From Dehalococcoidia bacterium UBA2158 (lineage in GTDB: Bacteria > Chloroflexota > Dehalococcoidia > Lucifugimonadales > UBA3495), in contig DCWQ01000033.1 in the NCBI GenBank assembly GCA_002328185.1, positions 1-64,000 of the forward strand: 64,000 nt of DNA, given 5' to 3'. Under the pieces are notes generated by a model, which did not search any database, had not been told where the DNA came from, and saw only the letters and a program-made list of their open reading frames with translations. The stretch's first letter is position 1, and each line of letters starts with the position of its first letter. Shown one piece after another: positions 32,031 through 39,798 of this stretch. Position numbers and translations under genes: made by a program.

Positions 32031-33014
32031 CTAAACAAACTCCGGCATGACCTTCTCGGCGAATAGGCGGAGGGCCTTGGTCGTGACGTCGCCTTCCATG
32101 CCTGGCCATTGGGAGCGAAGTATCAACTCTTCCACGCCCTGCTCCTGGTACTTGTGGATCTCTTCGATGCACTCTTCAGGGTTGCCGATTATGAATCGGC
32201 CTTCCAGCACCTGCTCGAAGGGCACGTCGATGCGGTCGGCCTCGGGTAATTCCTGGCTGTGGCCCAGGGCGGCCCGGTCTTTGTAGAGCCACTCCACCTG
32301 TGGACGCACGATGTCGATGGCCTGTTGGCGGCTCTCAGCCACGAAAACCTCGCGCCAGGCAGCTATGTATCCCGGTTTGCCCGCCTCTTTCACCGCATCT
32401 CGGTACATAGGGGCCTGTATGCCGATGGTCGTTAGAGTTGACCGAGAGCTGACCAGCCAGCCGTCGGCTTCCTTAACGGCACGCAGCACGCCCTTCTCGA
32501 GGTTGGCCGCCAGATAGACCTTGGGCCCCGGTTTCTGGATGGGAGAGCCTGCGCCAGGTACGTCGTCCAGGTGAAAGTGACGGCCTTCATGGGTGACCCG
32601 GTCTGAGTTCCACAGCTTCTCCATGATTTCTTGGACCTCACGGAAGCGGGAGAGCCGCTCCGACTTAGGGACTTCAAAGGCCTTGAACTGAAAGTCCCGC
32701 CAGCCCAACGCCGGGGCCAGGACGAACTTGCCACCGGTAATCACGTCGAGGGTGGATATCTGCTCTGCCGCCTCCACTGGGTGGTACAGCGGCAGCAGCG
32801 CCACCATGCCCAACTCCAGGCCCGGGGCCTCGGCAGCCACTCGCGCCAGCAGCATCAGGGCGTGGAAATCATTGTTCAGGTAGCCCGCGCCGGTCCAGAG
32901 CGAGTGATACCCCATCTCTTTGGCCAATCGAGCCTTGGCCAGCCGGGCTGCCAACCCATCTCTCCGAGACTAGTCCCGCCGATCGCCACCACCCAGGTTT
33001 ATTCCAAAGTGCAT
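32031..33014 (-). pseudogene. LLM-class flavin oxidoreductase with an in-frame TAG at codon 15
   Basis: The real start is the ATG at 33014 (GGAGGGA upstream), giving HFGINLGGGDRRD, then TAG (32970-32972), then SRRDGLAARLAKARLAKEMG without loss of frame. The rest is an intact F420/FMN luciferase-like protein (LGMVALLPLYHPVEAAEQIS, GGKFVLAPALGWRDFQFKAF, GSPIQKPGPKVYLAANLEKG). Without suppression, only restart at a downstream TTG would give a protein lacking the first strand of the barrel. It is a nonsense mutation, amber read-through or sequence error; otherwise well preserved. Confidence 0.75.
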
Positions 33015-33109
33015 ATTTAAAGTCCCTCCGTCTCCGCTGAGGTCAGTCGTGCCGTAAGCCTGAGAAATATAGCAGAGGGCATTCAACTTTTTACCGTTCT
33101 GTTCCTAGG

Positions 33110-33465
33110 TCAGCGGGGCCACCAGGACCAGGGTTGGTCCCGCACGGTAGCCAGTGGAGGGGGTTTTTTGCCGAGGACCGCGCCGTTGCTAAGCCTGGCT
33201 TCAACCTTTAACATGCTGAACCAGAGGAATTTGTCCCGGCGTATCTGCAGGCTGCACACATGGGGGCAAGGATACCTTCAACAAGGACTTTGACCCCGTC
33301 TGCAGAGACCTTGCGAAAGCGGGACGGTTTTTTGTGCCCCAGGTACGTGCTGACCGTGATCTCGGCAGCGGAGCCCGCTCAATGGTCGAAACAGATCAGG
33401 TCAAAAACGGCCAGTCCGCCGCGTTTCTGGACGTGCTCCCGGGCCCCAGGAGTGAATACGACCAT
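33110..33465 (-). pseudogene. Candidate selenoprotein paralogue 2 (in-frame TGA, plus frameshift)
   Basis: From the ATG at 33465 (GGTGAG upstream): MVVFTPGAREHVQKRGGLAV, FDLICFDH, then TGA (33379-33381), then AGSAAEITVSTYLGHKKPSR and VSADGVKVLVEGILAP. The TGA is at residue 29, aligned exactly with the TGA of the neighbour at residue 30. Past LAP the frame shifts at a C5 run (33262-33266). One added base continues HVCSLQIRRDKFLWFSMLKV, matching the neighbour. GGUC lies at the same distance after the TGA, but its flanks do not pair well. Probably the same family, now decaying, or hit by an assembly indel. Confidence 0.55.
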
Positions 33466-33526
33466 TATCTCACCGGTGTTAACAGGGCTTCCACCGACCG
33501 GCGCGCCATACCGGAGCCGTTGGACA

Positions 33527-33847
33527 TTAAGCCCAGGAGGCACGACGTCCCAACACCAGACCGTTATCCATCTCTAGCATGACCTTGAGGTTCTTGAAAA
33601 TCAGGAACTTCTTGCAGTCGATGTTTATGGCCGCCGTATGCTGGGCGAGGTTGGGCAATATGAATAATTCCACGCCATCTTGTTTGATACTGCGGTACGG
33701 GGAAATATCTCGCCGGGCAACTCTGGTATCGACCGATACCTCAGTGGAGTTGCCGGCTCAACTCGTGAACGATAGTAGGTCGACCGCAGCTTGGCCGCCA
33801 TTGTTCTTTATGTGCTCTATGGCTTCTGGAGTCAGATTGATCTGCAT
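33527..33847 (-). CDS. Candidate small selenoprotein (in-frame TGA at residue 30)
   Basis: 106 residues with the TGA read as Sec. The ATG at 33847 follows GAGAGG by seven bases. The sequence is MQINLTPEAIEHIKNNGGQA, AVDLLSFTS, TGA (33758-33760), AGNSTEVSVDTRVARRDISP, then QDGVELFILPNLAQHTAAIN and CKKFLIFKNLKVML. It resembles, from memory, the small CC/Se-motif (seleno)proteins in its TPEA..GG..VDL opening and DGV(K/E)-(V/L) strand; this is not verified. A SECIS-like hairpin starts at the base after the TGA. It lies about 140 bases after yqeK in a minus-strand run. Without Sec insertion it would make only 29 residues. Confidence 0.65.
33708..33757 (-). promoter_or_regulatory. SECIS-like hairpin immediately after the TGA
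   Basis: Minus strand, directly after the TGA: GCCGGCAACTC pairs with GAGTTGCCCGGC (one bulged C). Above an asymmetric internal loop an upper stem GGTATC-GGTC-GATACC presents GGUC. The apical G is 24 bases after the UGA, inside the range known for bacterial SECIS elements, and the GU in the loop is the known SelB contact. Confidence 0.65.
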
Positions 33848-33987
33848 CGGTTACCTCTCTAGCCGGGTTCCTCCTCCGGCACGACCAAGCAGTTTCCAAG
33901 CGCTTCTGGAACTGCTTGAAGAATATGATGCGCCAAATCCGATTGAGGTTCAATCCTCGGAGCCTAGAGCCCGCCCTCAGGCAACAT

Positions 33988-34566
33988 CTAGCTCTCTGAC
34001 CTCAGGATGAGACTGTTGCGGGCGTCCACGCTGGCCGGATGGATCGTCTCTCCTTTTTCCATACGAGCCACCATTTCTCGGGACAGAAACTCCAGCAGCG
34101 CCAAATCGAGGCTCTCCAGAGCCATGTCGTGCAACCTGGCTTGGTAGGAGTAGACGGCCGCCTTCTGAGGGTCCAACTTGTCTGCCAGGAAAATCAGTTT
34201 TCCCAGGGGGTCCAGCGAAGCGTGGGCCGTGGAATGCCACCGCACCGCCTCATAGAGGCCATGGTCGGTAAGGTCTTCTTCCTTTCGGAGCAATTCAGCG
34301 CCCACCGGGCCGTGGAGCAGCAGCGGAAAGTCACGGTCTACATCGGTCACGGTCACCCCCAGGTCAGCAGACATCTTGAGCAGTTCGTCACCGGGGACTG
34401 CGCGGCATACGTCATGGGCAAGTGCGCCAAGTTCCGCGCGTCCGGCGTCGATGTCATGGGGCGAAGCCAATTCAAGGGCCACGTCACGTACGCGGTAGAT
34501 GTGGGCTTGCAGGCCGTCGGGCAGAGAATGCAGGCGGTCTTGCATGCGTTGGAGCAACTCGGCCAT
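33988..34566 (-). CDS. HD-domain hydrolase, YqeK-like (Ap4A hydrolase type)
   Basis: A 192-residue HD-superfamily protein: AHIYRVRDVALELA, LGALAHDVCRAVPGDELL (HD pair), LLLHGPVGAELL, YEAVRWHSTAHASLDPLGKL and IFLADKLDP. This is the order seen in YqeK, which splits diadenosine tetraphosphate symmetrically. It lies 24 bases after a HIT-family gene that also acts on nucleoside phosphates, a combination that fits dinucleotide clean-up. The iron-binding His/Asp set is complete. Confidence 0.82.
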   Translation of the reverse strand: MAELLQRMQDRLHSLPDGLQAHIYRVRDVALELASPHDIDAGRAELGALAHDVCRAVPGDELLKMSADLGVTVTDVDRDFPLLLHGPVGAELLRKEEDLTDHGLYEAVRWHSTAHASLDPLGKLIFLADKLDPQKAAVYSYQARLHDMALESLDLALLEFLSREMVARMEKGETIHPASVDARNSLILRSES

Positions 34567-34590
34567 TGAAGAAAACTCGGAGTCGGGGCT

Positions 34591-34941
34591 CTAGCCCATG
34601 GCTCCCAGTTTCTTGCCGCCCAGAAGATGCATGTGGGGGTGGACAATCTCTTGTCCTGAGTCATCTCCTTGGTTGAGCACCAACCGGTAGCCGCTGAGGG
34701 CAACGCCCTCACGCCGGGCAATCTCCTCAGCCACCACAAACATGTGGCCCATGATCGGCACTTGTCCGGGCCCCACATACGCCAAGGAAGCGATGTGCAT
34801 ATTGGGCACGATCAGCATATGCACCGGGGCCTTGGGGTTTATGTCCTTAACGGCAAAGACCCGTTCGTCCCGGTAGACCGGGGCCGTGTGCATCGGGTCT
34901 TGGGCCATGTTGCAGAAAATACATTCAGTGGTAGTGGTCAT
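34591..34941 (-). CDS. HIT-family (Hint-type) nucleotide hydrolase
   Basis: A 116-residue HIT protein with ECIFCNMAQ at the N-terminus (Cys pair), VYRDERVFAVKDINPKAPVH, LVLNQGDDSGQEIVHPHMHL and LLGG. The histidine triad reads HPHMH, with Pro at the first hydrophobic position but all three His kept. Family members hydrolyse aminoacyl-AMP or other AMP esters. It precedes the YqeK-like gene by 24 bases. Confidence 0.88.
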   Translation of the reverse strand: MTTTTECIFCNMAQDPMHTAPVYRDERVFAVKDINPKAPVHMLIVPNMHIASLAYVGPGQVPIMGHMFVVAEEIARREGVALSGYRLVLNQGDDSGQEIVHPHMHLLGGKKLGAMG

Positions 34942-34992
34942 GCCGTGTCAGTCTCCGTGGCCGGGGTCAATTTTCGGTGGTTCAACTAACGC

Positions 34993-36129
34993 TTATTCGT
35001 CGTCTAGGTGCTGCAGGGCAATCTCTTTATGATGATTGGCGTCGCCGTAGGTCAACTCGTGGACCTTGGCCCTGCGGGTGTACAACTGCAGGTCGTGCTC
35101 CTTGGTGAAGCCGATAGCACCGTGGCACTGGTGGGATGTGGCGCATACACGGCGGTATGCGGGGCCGATCCAGGCTTTGGCCACAGCAAGTTCTTTTTTA
35201 GCGGACAGACCCTCTGACAGCCGCCACACGGCCTGGAAAGCAACTCCCTTGGAGCCCTCAACGTCGGTGGCCATGCGGGCGCAGTGGTGTTGCACGGCCT
35301 GGAAGGTGCCGATGGCCCGGCCGAACTGAGTCCGGCCCTTGGCGTATTCGACCGTCATATCCAACACGGCCTCGGCCCCGCCCAGCATTTGAATACATTG
35401 CGCCGCCGTGGCCCTCTGGATGCTTCGCTCAATGATGGGCCAAGCCTCGTCCACGGCTCCGAGCGCCGAATCTGCAGCCACATTGACCTTGTCCAGGCTG
35501 ACCTCGAACACCTTCTCGTTGCCAACAGACCGCATGGGCGTGATGGTCAGTCCGGCAGTGCCTGACGGAACCAGGAATAGGGAAACGCCGTCAGCCGGGT
35601 CTTGGCCTGACGATGTGCGGGCGGCGACGATTATCACGTCGGCCGCTTCGGCATCGGGAACAAACAGTTTGATCCCGGTGATCTCGTAACCGCCGCCCTG
35701 TTGGCTGGCCGTGGCCTGGATGTCCCAAGGTTCGTAGGCTGCCGCAGCCTCGGGGACCGCCATGGTCATGATGATGGTCCCGGCGCAGATACGGCTGATC
35801 AAGTCGTTTTTTTGGGCATCCGAGCCGGCGTCAAGGACGGTCATGCCACCAAGGACCACCGTGGAGAAGAAGGGCGCCGGGGCCAGGCTTCGGCCGATCT
35901 CTTCCAGCAGCACTCCCAGGTCGGCGAAGTTGCCGCCGGTGCCGCCGTATTGCTCTGGAAAGGCCACACCGGTCCAGCCCAGGTTAATCATCTGCCGCCA
36001 CAATTCATCGGTGAATCCCCGGGGGTCTTCCTCCATCTCCCTGACCAAAGTCAGGGGGCATTCCCGGGACAAAAAATCCTGGGCGCTGGTCTTCAGCATC
36101 TGCTGTATCTCGGTTAGGCCCAGGTCCAT
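34993..36129 (-). CDS. Acyl-CoA dehydrogenase
   Basis: A 378-residue FAD-dependent acyl-CoA dehydrogenase. EQYGGTGGNFADLGVLLEEI, MTMAVPEAAAAYEPWDIQAT, GIKLFVPDAEAADVIIVAAR, GRTQFGRAIGTFQAVQHHCA and HQCHGAIGFTKEHDLQLYTR are typical of the SAR202/actinobacterial ACAD branch. The catalytic base, usually a Glu in the C-terminal domain, cannot be placed with certainty. An electron-transfer flavoprotein would be its partner; none is in the window. Confidence 0.9.
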   Translation of the reverse strand: MDLGLTEIQQMLKTSAQDFLSRECPLTLVREMEEDPRGFTDELWRQMINLGWTGVAFPEQYGGTGGNFADLGVLLEEIGRSLAPAPFFSTVVLGGMTVLDAGSDAQKNDLISRICAGTIIMTMAVPEAAAAYEPWDIQATASQQGGGYEITGIKLFVPDAEAADVIIVAARTSSGQDPADGVSLFLVPSGTAGLTITPMRSVGNEKVFEVSLDKVNVAADSALGAVDEAWPIIERSIQRATAAQCIQMLGGAEAVLDMTVEYAKGRTQFGRAIGTFQAVQHHCARMATDVEGSKGVAFQAVWRLSEGLSAKKELAVAKAWIGPAYRRVCATSHQCHGAIGFTKEHDLQLYTRRAKVHELTYGDANHHKEIALQHLDDE

Positions 36130-36209
36130 GTCTGTCCTCCGAATCTGGCGCTAGTAGCCTTGAGCGCGGATAGTATAGCCCATCGCCTCGGGCGTGGGTA
36201 GGGGCGAGG

Positions 36210-36536
36210 TTACGCTTTGGTCGTCTCCACTTCCGCGACGATTTCCACCGGTGTGTTGCGGGCGACGATTATCTCCATATCGTCCGCGCCGTCGTTGACC
36301 GGTTGGTGGACCGCCTCGGCCGGCACGTAGATGAAATCGCCGGGGCCGATGGCCAGTTCTCTATCGAGGTTGTCACCGATGACGAGGCGACCGTGACCCT
36401 TGACCACATAGATGGCCGACTCGCAATTCAAGTGGTAGTGGCGACTAGAGGCAGAGTGAGGCGGGATGGTCGCCACTGCCAGTTGGATGCTTGTGGAACC
36501 GGTCAACTTCTCGGAAACGCTGGCCAACCGGGTCAT
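36210..36536 (-). CDS. Cupin-domain protein (5' end interrupted by TGA)
   Basis: A 108-residue cupin: VATIPPHSASSRHYHLNCES, AIYVVKGHGRLVIGDNLDRE and GDFIYVPAEAVHQPVNDGAD give the two cupin motifs with His/Glu metal ligands. The frame is open upstream to an ATG at 36596, encoding SEVKVVHPAGLEAEIQ, interrupted by TGA at 36543-36545. Homologues I recall start with a similar 17-25 residue lead. Either a nonsense mutation shortened the protein or translation starts at 36536 behind GAGGGG. Metal site intact. Confidence 0.8.
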   Translation of the reverse strand: MTRLASVSEKLTGSTSIQLAVATIPPHSASSRHYHLNCESAIYVVKGHGRLVIGDNLDRELAIGPGDFIYVPAEAVHQPVNDGADDMEIIVARNTPVEIVAEVETTKA

Positions 36537-36618
36537 GGCCCCTCACTGAATCTCAGCTTCCAGGCCGGCTGGATGTACAACTTTTACCTCGCTCATATCA
36601 ATCTCCGTTCGTTAGTGG

Positions 36619-37785
36619 CTAGAGGCTACGGACCATCTTGTCCAACTGGCCGATGGCCCTTTGGATATTGTCTTGTGAGTTGGCGTAGGACAGGCGGACG
36701 TACCCCTCACCATATTCGCCGAAGGCGCTGCCAGACAGCAGAGCAACGCCTGCTTCGTTCATGGCTTTGGTCTCGAATTCAATGCTGGTCAGCCCGGTCT
36801 CTTTGATACTGGGGAATGCGTAGAAAGCCCCCTCGGGCTCAGGGCAGTTGACCCCGGGGATGCTGCGTAGGCCATCGGCGATGAGCCTGCGGCGGATGCC
36901 GAACTCAGCGATCATAGCCTCAACTTCGTCCCTAGGCCCTTCCAAAGCAGCCACCGCCGCCTTCTGGGTGAAGGAAGCAGCACAAGAAACACTGTTCACG
37001 GCCAGCTTGACGATATGGGGCACCAACTCTTCGGGCAGTATCCCGTAGCCCATGCGCCAGCCAGTCATGGCGTAGCTCTTGGAAAACCCGTCCAAGATGA
37101 TGGTGCGCTCCTGCATGCCCGGGATAGACGAGATGCTGTAGTGCTCTCCAGTGTAGAGGATGTCCTTGTATATCTCGTCGGCCATCACGTACAGACCGGG
37201 GTGCTGCTTGACGACGCTGGCGATGGTCTCCAGTTCCTGCTTGGTCAACGCCGATCCGCAGGGGTTCTCCGGCGAGTTTATGATGATCAGCCGGGTCTTG
37301 TCGGTGATCAGGCCGGGCAAGGCGTCTAGGTCGGGGTGGTAGCCCTTTTCTTCCAGTAGCTGCATGGGCACCGGGGTGGCGCCGGCGAACTTGATCATCG
37401 ACTCGTAGATGGGAAATCCGGGGTTGGGGTAGATGACCTCCACGCCCGGTTCGGCCAGGGCCAGGAGCACGTAGAACATGATCGGTTTTGCGCCCGGGGT
37501 CACCACCACGTTGGCCGGGTCGGTGTCCGCCCCCCGGACCTCGCGGCTGTTGCGGGCGATGGCCTCGCGCAGTTCCGGCAGGCCCGCCGTGGGGCCGTAA
37601 TGGGTGAGCCCGTCACTGATGGCCTGCATACCGGCTTCGACGATATGCCGGGGGGTCTCGAAGTCAGGCTCACCGATCTCCAAGTGAATTATCTCTTTAC
37701 CCTGGGCCTCCAGTGCCCGTGCCTTGGCCAGCACTTCAAATGCCGACTCGGTACCCAGGTCATTCATGCGGGCGGCAACTGTCAT
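36619..37785 (-). CDS. Pyridoxal-phosphate aminotransferase (AspC/class I-like)
   Basis: A 388-residue fold-type I aminotransferase from the ATG at 37785 (GGAGG six bases upstream); a longer frame reads through dispersed repeats and is rejected. IIHLEIGEPDFETPRHIVEA, GLTHYGPTAGLPELREAIAR, INSPENPCGSALT, VMADEIYKD and the PLP lysine in LDGFSKSYAMTGWRMGYGI are all present. Aspartate or aromatic amino acids are plausible substrates. It lies downstream of argG and could feed glutamate/aspartate exchange. Confidence 0.9.
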   Translation of the reverse strand: MTVAARMNDLGTESAFEVLAKARALEAQGKEIIHLEIGEPDFETPRHIVEAGMQAISDGLTHYGPTAGLPELREAIARNSREVRGADTDPANVVVTPGAKPIMFYVLLALAEPGVEVIYPNPGFPIYESMIKFAGATPVPMQLLEEKGYHPDLDALPGLITDKTRLIIINSPENPCGSALTKQELETIASVVKQHPGLYVMADEIYKDILYTGEHYSISSIPGMQERTIILDGFSKSYAMTGWRMGYGILPEELVPHIVKLAVNSVSCAASFTQKAAVAALEGPRDEVEAMIAEFGIRRRLIADGLRSIPGVNCPEPEGAFYAFPSIKETGLTSIEFETKAMNEAGVALLSGSAFGEYGEGYVRLSYANSQDNIQRAIGQLDKMVRSL

Positions 37786-37833
37786 CGGTCCTCCAGGTAA
37801 ATCTTTCTTGCTATCAGTGAGCCGCGCCCTCAA

Positions 37834-37896
37834 CCGCTCATCCTGAGCTCCGACCTTTGGTCGAGAGTCTCGATGGAATCGGTCCTGTCGAAGGAC
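37834..37896 (-). repeat. 63-bp dispersed repeat, intergenic copy 3
   Basis: On the minus strand GTCCTTCGACAGGACCGATT to GCTCAGGATGAGCGG; 63 bp, closest to the copy at 30950. Confidence 0.85.
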
Positions 37897-38020
37897 CGCT
37901 GGGCGTTGGCCGGGTTCATCCGAGCCCCCTACAGCTAGGGAAAGCCTCCAACCTAACCTTCCCTCTCGCCAGGAGGAAGGGATATTGTTTGCTTCTCTGA
38001 GACTCGGGGCGGCAATCACG

Positions 38021-38047
38021 GTCCTTCGACGGGCTCACGATGAGCGG
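38021..38047 (+). repeat. 27-bp short form of the dispersed repeat
   Basis: GTCCTTCGACGGGCTCACG(ATGAGCGG): has both ends of the 63-mer but lacks the central 36 bp. A similar short form is at 60523-60549 on the minus strand. Confidence 0.7.
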
Positions 38048-38090
38048 TTGGCGTCCACGTTTTTTCCAAAAGCCCGCGTGGCCTGCAGAT

Positions 38091-39281
38091 TCAGTCCGAC
38101 TGGACCTGGTTTTCGGTCTTCACCGAAAGGCCGTAGATCTTGATGAAACCCTCGGCCGAGGCGTGATCGAACTCGTCGGAGCGGTCGTAGGTGGCCAGGC
38201 CGTGGTTGTACAAAGCCTTGGGGGCTTGGCGTCCCACCACCGTCCCGGTGCCTTTGTGCAGCCTAACCCGGATGTCGCCCGTCACGAACCGCTGGGTGCT
38301 CTGGACGTAGGCGTTCAGGTCGGCCCGGTGGGCGGTGAACCACAGGCCGTTATAGACCACGTCGGCATACTCCAGGGCGATACGTGCCTTGGTGCGGGCC
38401 TGGTCCTTGGTCAGGGTCATGGCTTCCAGGGCGGTGTGGGCCGTGTGCAGCAGCGTCGCCGCGGGGCATTCGTATATCTCCCGAGACTTGATTCCCACCA
38501 GGCGGTTCTCAACGTGGTCGATGCGCCCGATGCCATGGGTCCCGGCCAGGGTGTTCAGGTGATTTATCAGGTCGGTCCCGGCCATGCTCTCCCCGTCGAC
38601 AGCCGTGGGCACGCCGCACTCGAAATGAATCTCCACGTAGGCTGGCTCGTCGGGCGTGGTTGTCACCGGGCTGGTCCAGGCGTAGGCATCCTCAGGGGGC
38701 TCCAACCAGGGGTCTTCCAATTCTCCTGCTTCCACGCTGCGGCCCCACAGGTTCTCGTCGGTGGAGAACCGGCTGCGGTTGGCGTTGATGGGCAGGTTGC
38801 GCGCCTGGCCATACTCGATCTCGTCGTCCCGGCTCATACCCCAGTCGCGGATGGGGGCGATGACATCGATCTCCGGCCCCAGAGCAGCGATGCCAACTTC
38901 CAGGCGGACCTGGTCGTTGCCCTTGCCGGTGCAGCCGTGGGCGATAGCATATGCGCCGTGTTCCTTGGCCGCCTCCACCAGGTAGCGGGCGATGAGCGGG
39001 CGTCCCAAGGCGGTGGCCAAGGGGTACTTCTCTTCATAGACCGTCCCGGCTTGCAGGGAAGGAAACAAGAATTCGTTGACCAGAGTGTCCCGGCCGTCGA
39101 CCGTCAGGGCCTCCGTTGCGCCGATGCTCAGCGCCCGTTGGCGGATGGATTCCAGGTCCACCATGCCGAGGTCGATGGTCAGGGTGATTATGTCTGCGTC
39201 GTACTTCTCCTGCAGCCACGGGACCGCCACTGTGGTGTCCAGTCCCCCACTGTAGGCCAACACGATCTTTGGTTTTGCCAT
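38091..39281 (-). CDS. argG: Argininosuccinate synthase
   Basis: Joins citrulline and aspartate using ATP, the penultimate step of arginine synthesis. 396 residues; the ATP loop AYSGGLDTTVAVPWLQEKYD is at the N-terminus. AYAIAHGCTGKGNDQVRLEV, PIRDWGMSRDDEIEYGQARN and the substrate segment VYEEKYPLATALGRPLIARY are intact. It is the downstream end of a minus-strand arginine cluster (argJ, argB, argD, argG), from which it is separated by a dead hicBA pair. argC, argF and argH are not in the window. Confidence 0.95.
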   Translation of the reverse strand: MAKPKIVLAYSGGLDTTVAVPWLQEKYDADIITLTIDLGMVDLESIRQRALSIGATEALTVDGRDTLVNEFLFPSLQAGTVYEEKYPLATALGRPLIARYLVEAAKEHGAYAIAHGCTGKGNDQVRLEVGIAALGPEIDVIAPIRDWGMSRDDEIEYGQARNLPINANRSRFSTDENLWGRSVEAGELEDPWLEPPEDAYAWTSPVTTTPDEPAYVEIHFECGVPTAVDGESMAGTDLINHLNTLAGTHGIGRIDHVENRLVGIKSREIYECPAATLLHTAHTALEAMTLTKDQARTKARIALEYADVVYNGLWFTAHRADLNAYVQSTQRFVTGDIRVRLHKGTGTVVGRQAPKALYNHGLATYDRSDEFDHASAEGFIKIYGLSVKTENQVQSD

Positions 39282-39325
39282 TTCTCTAAAGGTTGCTCCC
39301 CAAATTCCAGTCGTTCAAATATTGG

Positions 39326-39555
39326 TTAACCATTCAATGCTTCCAGGAACTCTCCTGGGGTTACTTGTGCGTCTCTCAGAATCTTCTATAGCAATCCCCG
39401 GCCAATATCTTGGCCATTATGCACTGGAACAATGACCACCCTGGAATCCGGACAGCGAAATCGAGCCTGGTTCCCTATCCGCGAACCTCCTAGAAGCCTA
39501 AAGCTTCCAGTACCTTGATCACATTCCGCGCTTGTAACGTCGAAAATCGAGCCAT
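39326..39555 (-). pseudogene. hicA toxin, decayed
   Basis: Starts ARFSTLQARNVIKVLEALGF, then TAG, VRG, TAG. In another frame the conserved HicA core follows as RVVIVPVHNGQDIGRGLL, a further TAG, and KILRDAQVTPGEFLEAL. At least three stops and one shift; clearly dead. It lies 6 bases after hicB, as in intact systems. Confidence 0.75.
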
Positions 39556-39561
39556 GATTTC

Positions 39562-39771
39562 TTAGATTTCTATTTTATGGATGCCGGCGAACTCAGGTAT
39601 TTCGCCATCACCCTCATCTTCTAAACACAACTCGATGACCCCTTTCATGTAGGCCATAAGTTCATCAAGGGTTTTTCCTTAGGTGTAGCAGCCCTTCAGT
39701 TGAGGCACCTCACCAACAAAGAAGCCGTCTTCATCCTTTTCAATTACCACGTAGAATTCTCGGTTTGCCAT
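39562..39771 (-). pseudogene. hicB antitoxin, interrupted by TAA
   Basis: ANREFYVVIEKDEDGFFVGE and VPQLKGCYT, then TAA (39679-39681), then GKTLDELMAYMKGVIELCLE. The family has Gln (CAA) where the TAA stands, a one-base C-to-T change. Only the N-terminal HicB domain is present; no DNA-binding tail. Confidence 0.8.
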
Positions 39772-39798
39772 GACAACCTCCCGTTCTCTGAGCTAGCT

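Larger units (their letters stand above)
37786..38090. other. Spacer with dispersed repeats
   Basis: Between argG and the aminotransferase. It holds a full 63-bp repeat (37834-37896) and a short 27-bp derivative (38021-38047), plus a C/T-rich block near 37950. No gene. Confidence 0.7.

Noticed and set aside
33340..33378. SECIS element after the TGA of the second paralogue
   Set aside because: GGUC is at the right distance, but its flanks do not form an upper stem; an alternative hairpin lacks GU in the loop. Not called as a feature.
37786..38019. 78-residue extension of the aminotransferase
   Set aside because: It translates a 63-bp dispersed repeat and spacer; the ATG at 37785 has GGAGG and begins the family sequence.
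38040..39329. Plus-strand frame of 429 codons across argG
   Set aside because: Shadow of argG, which has full family motifs.
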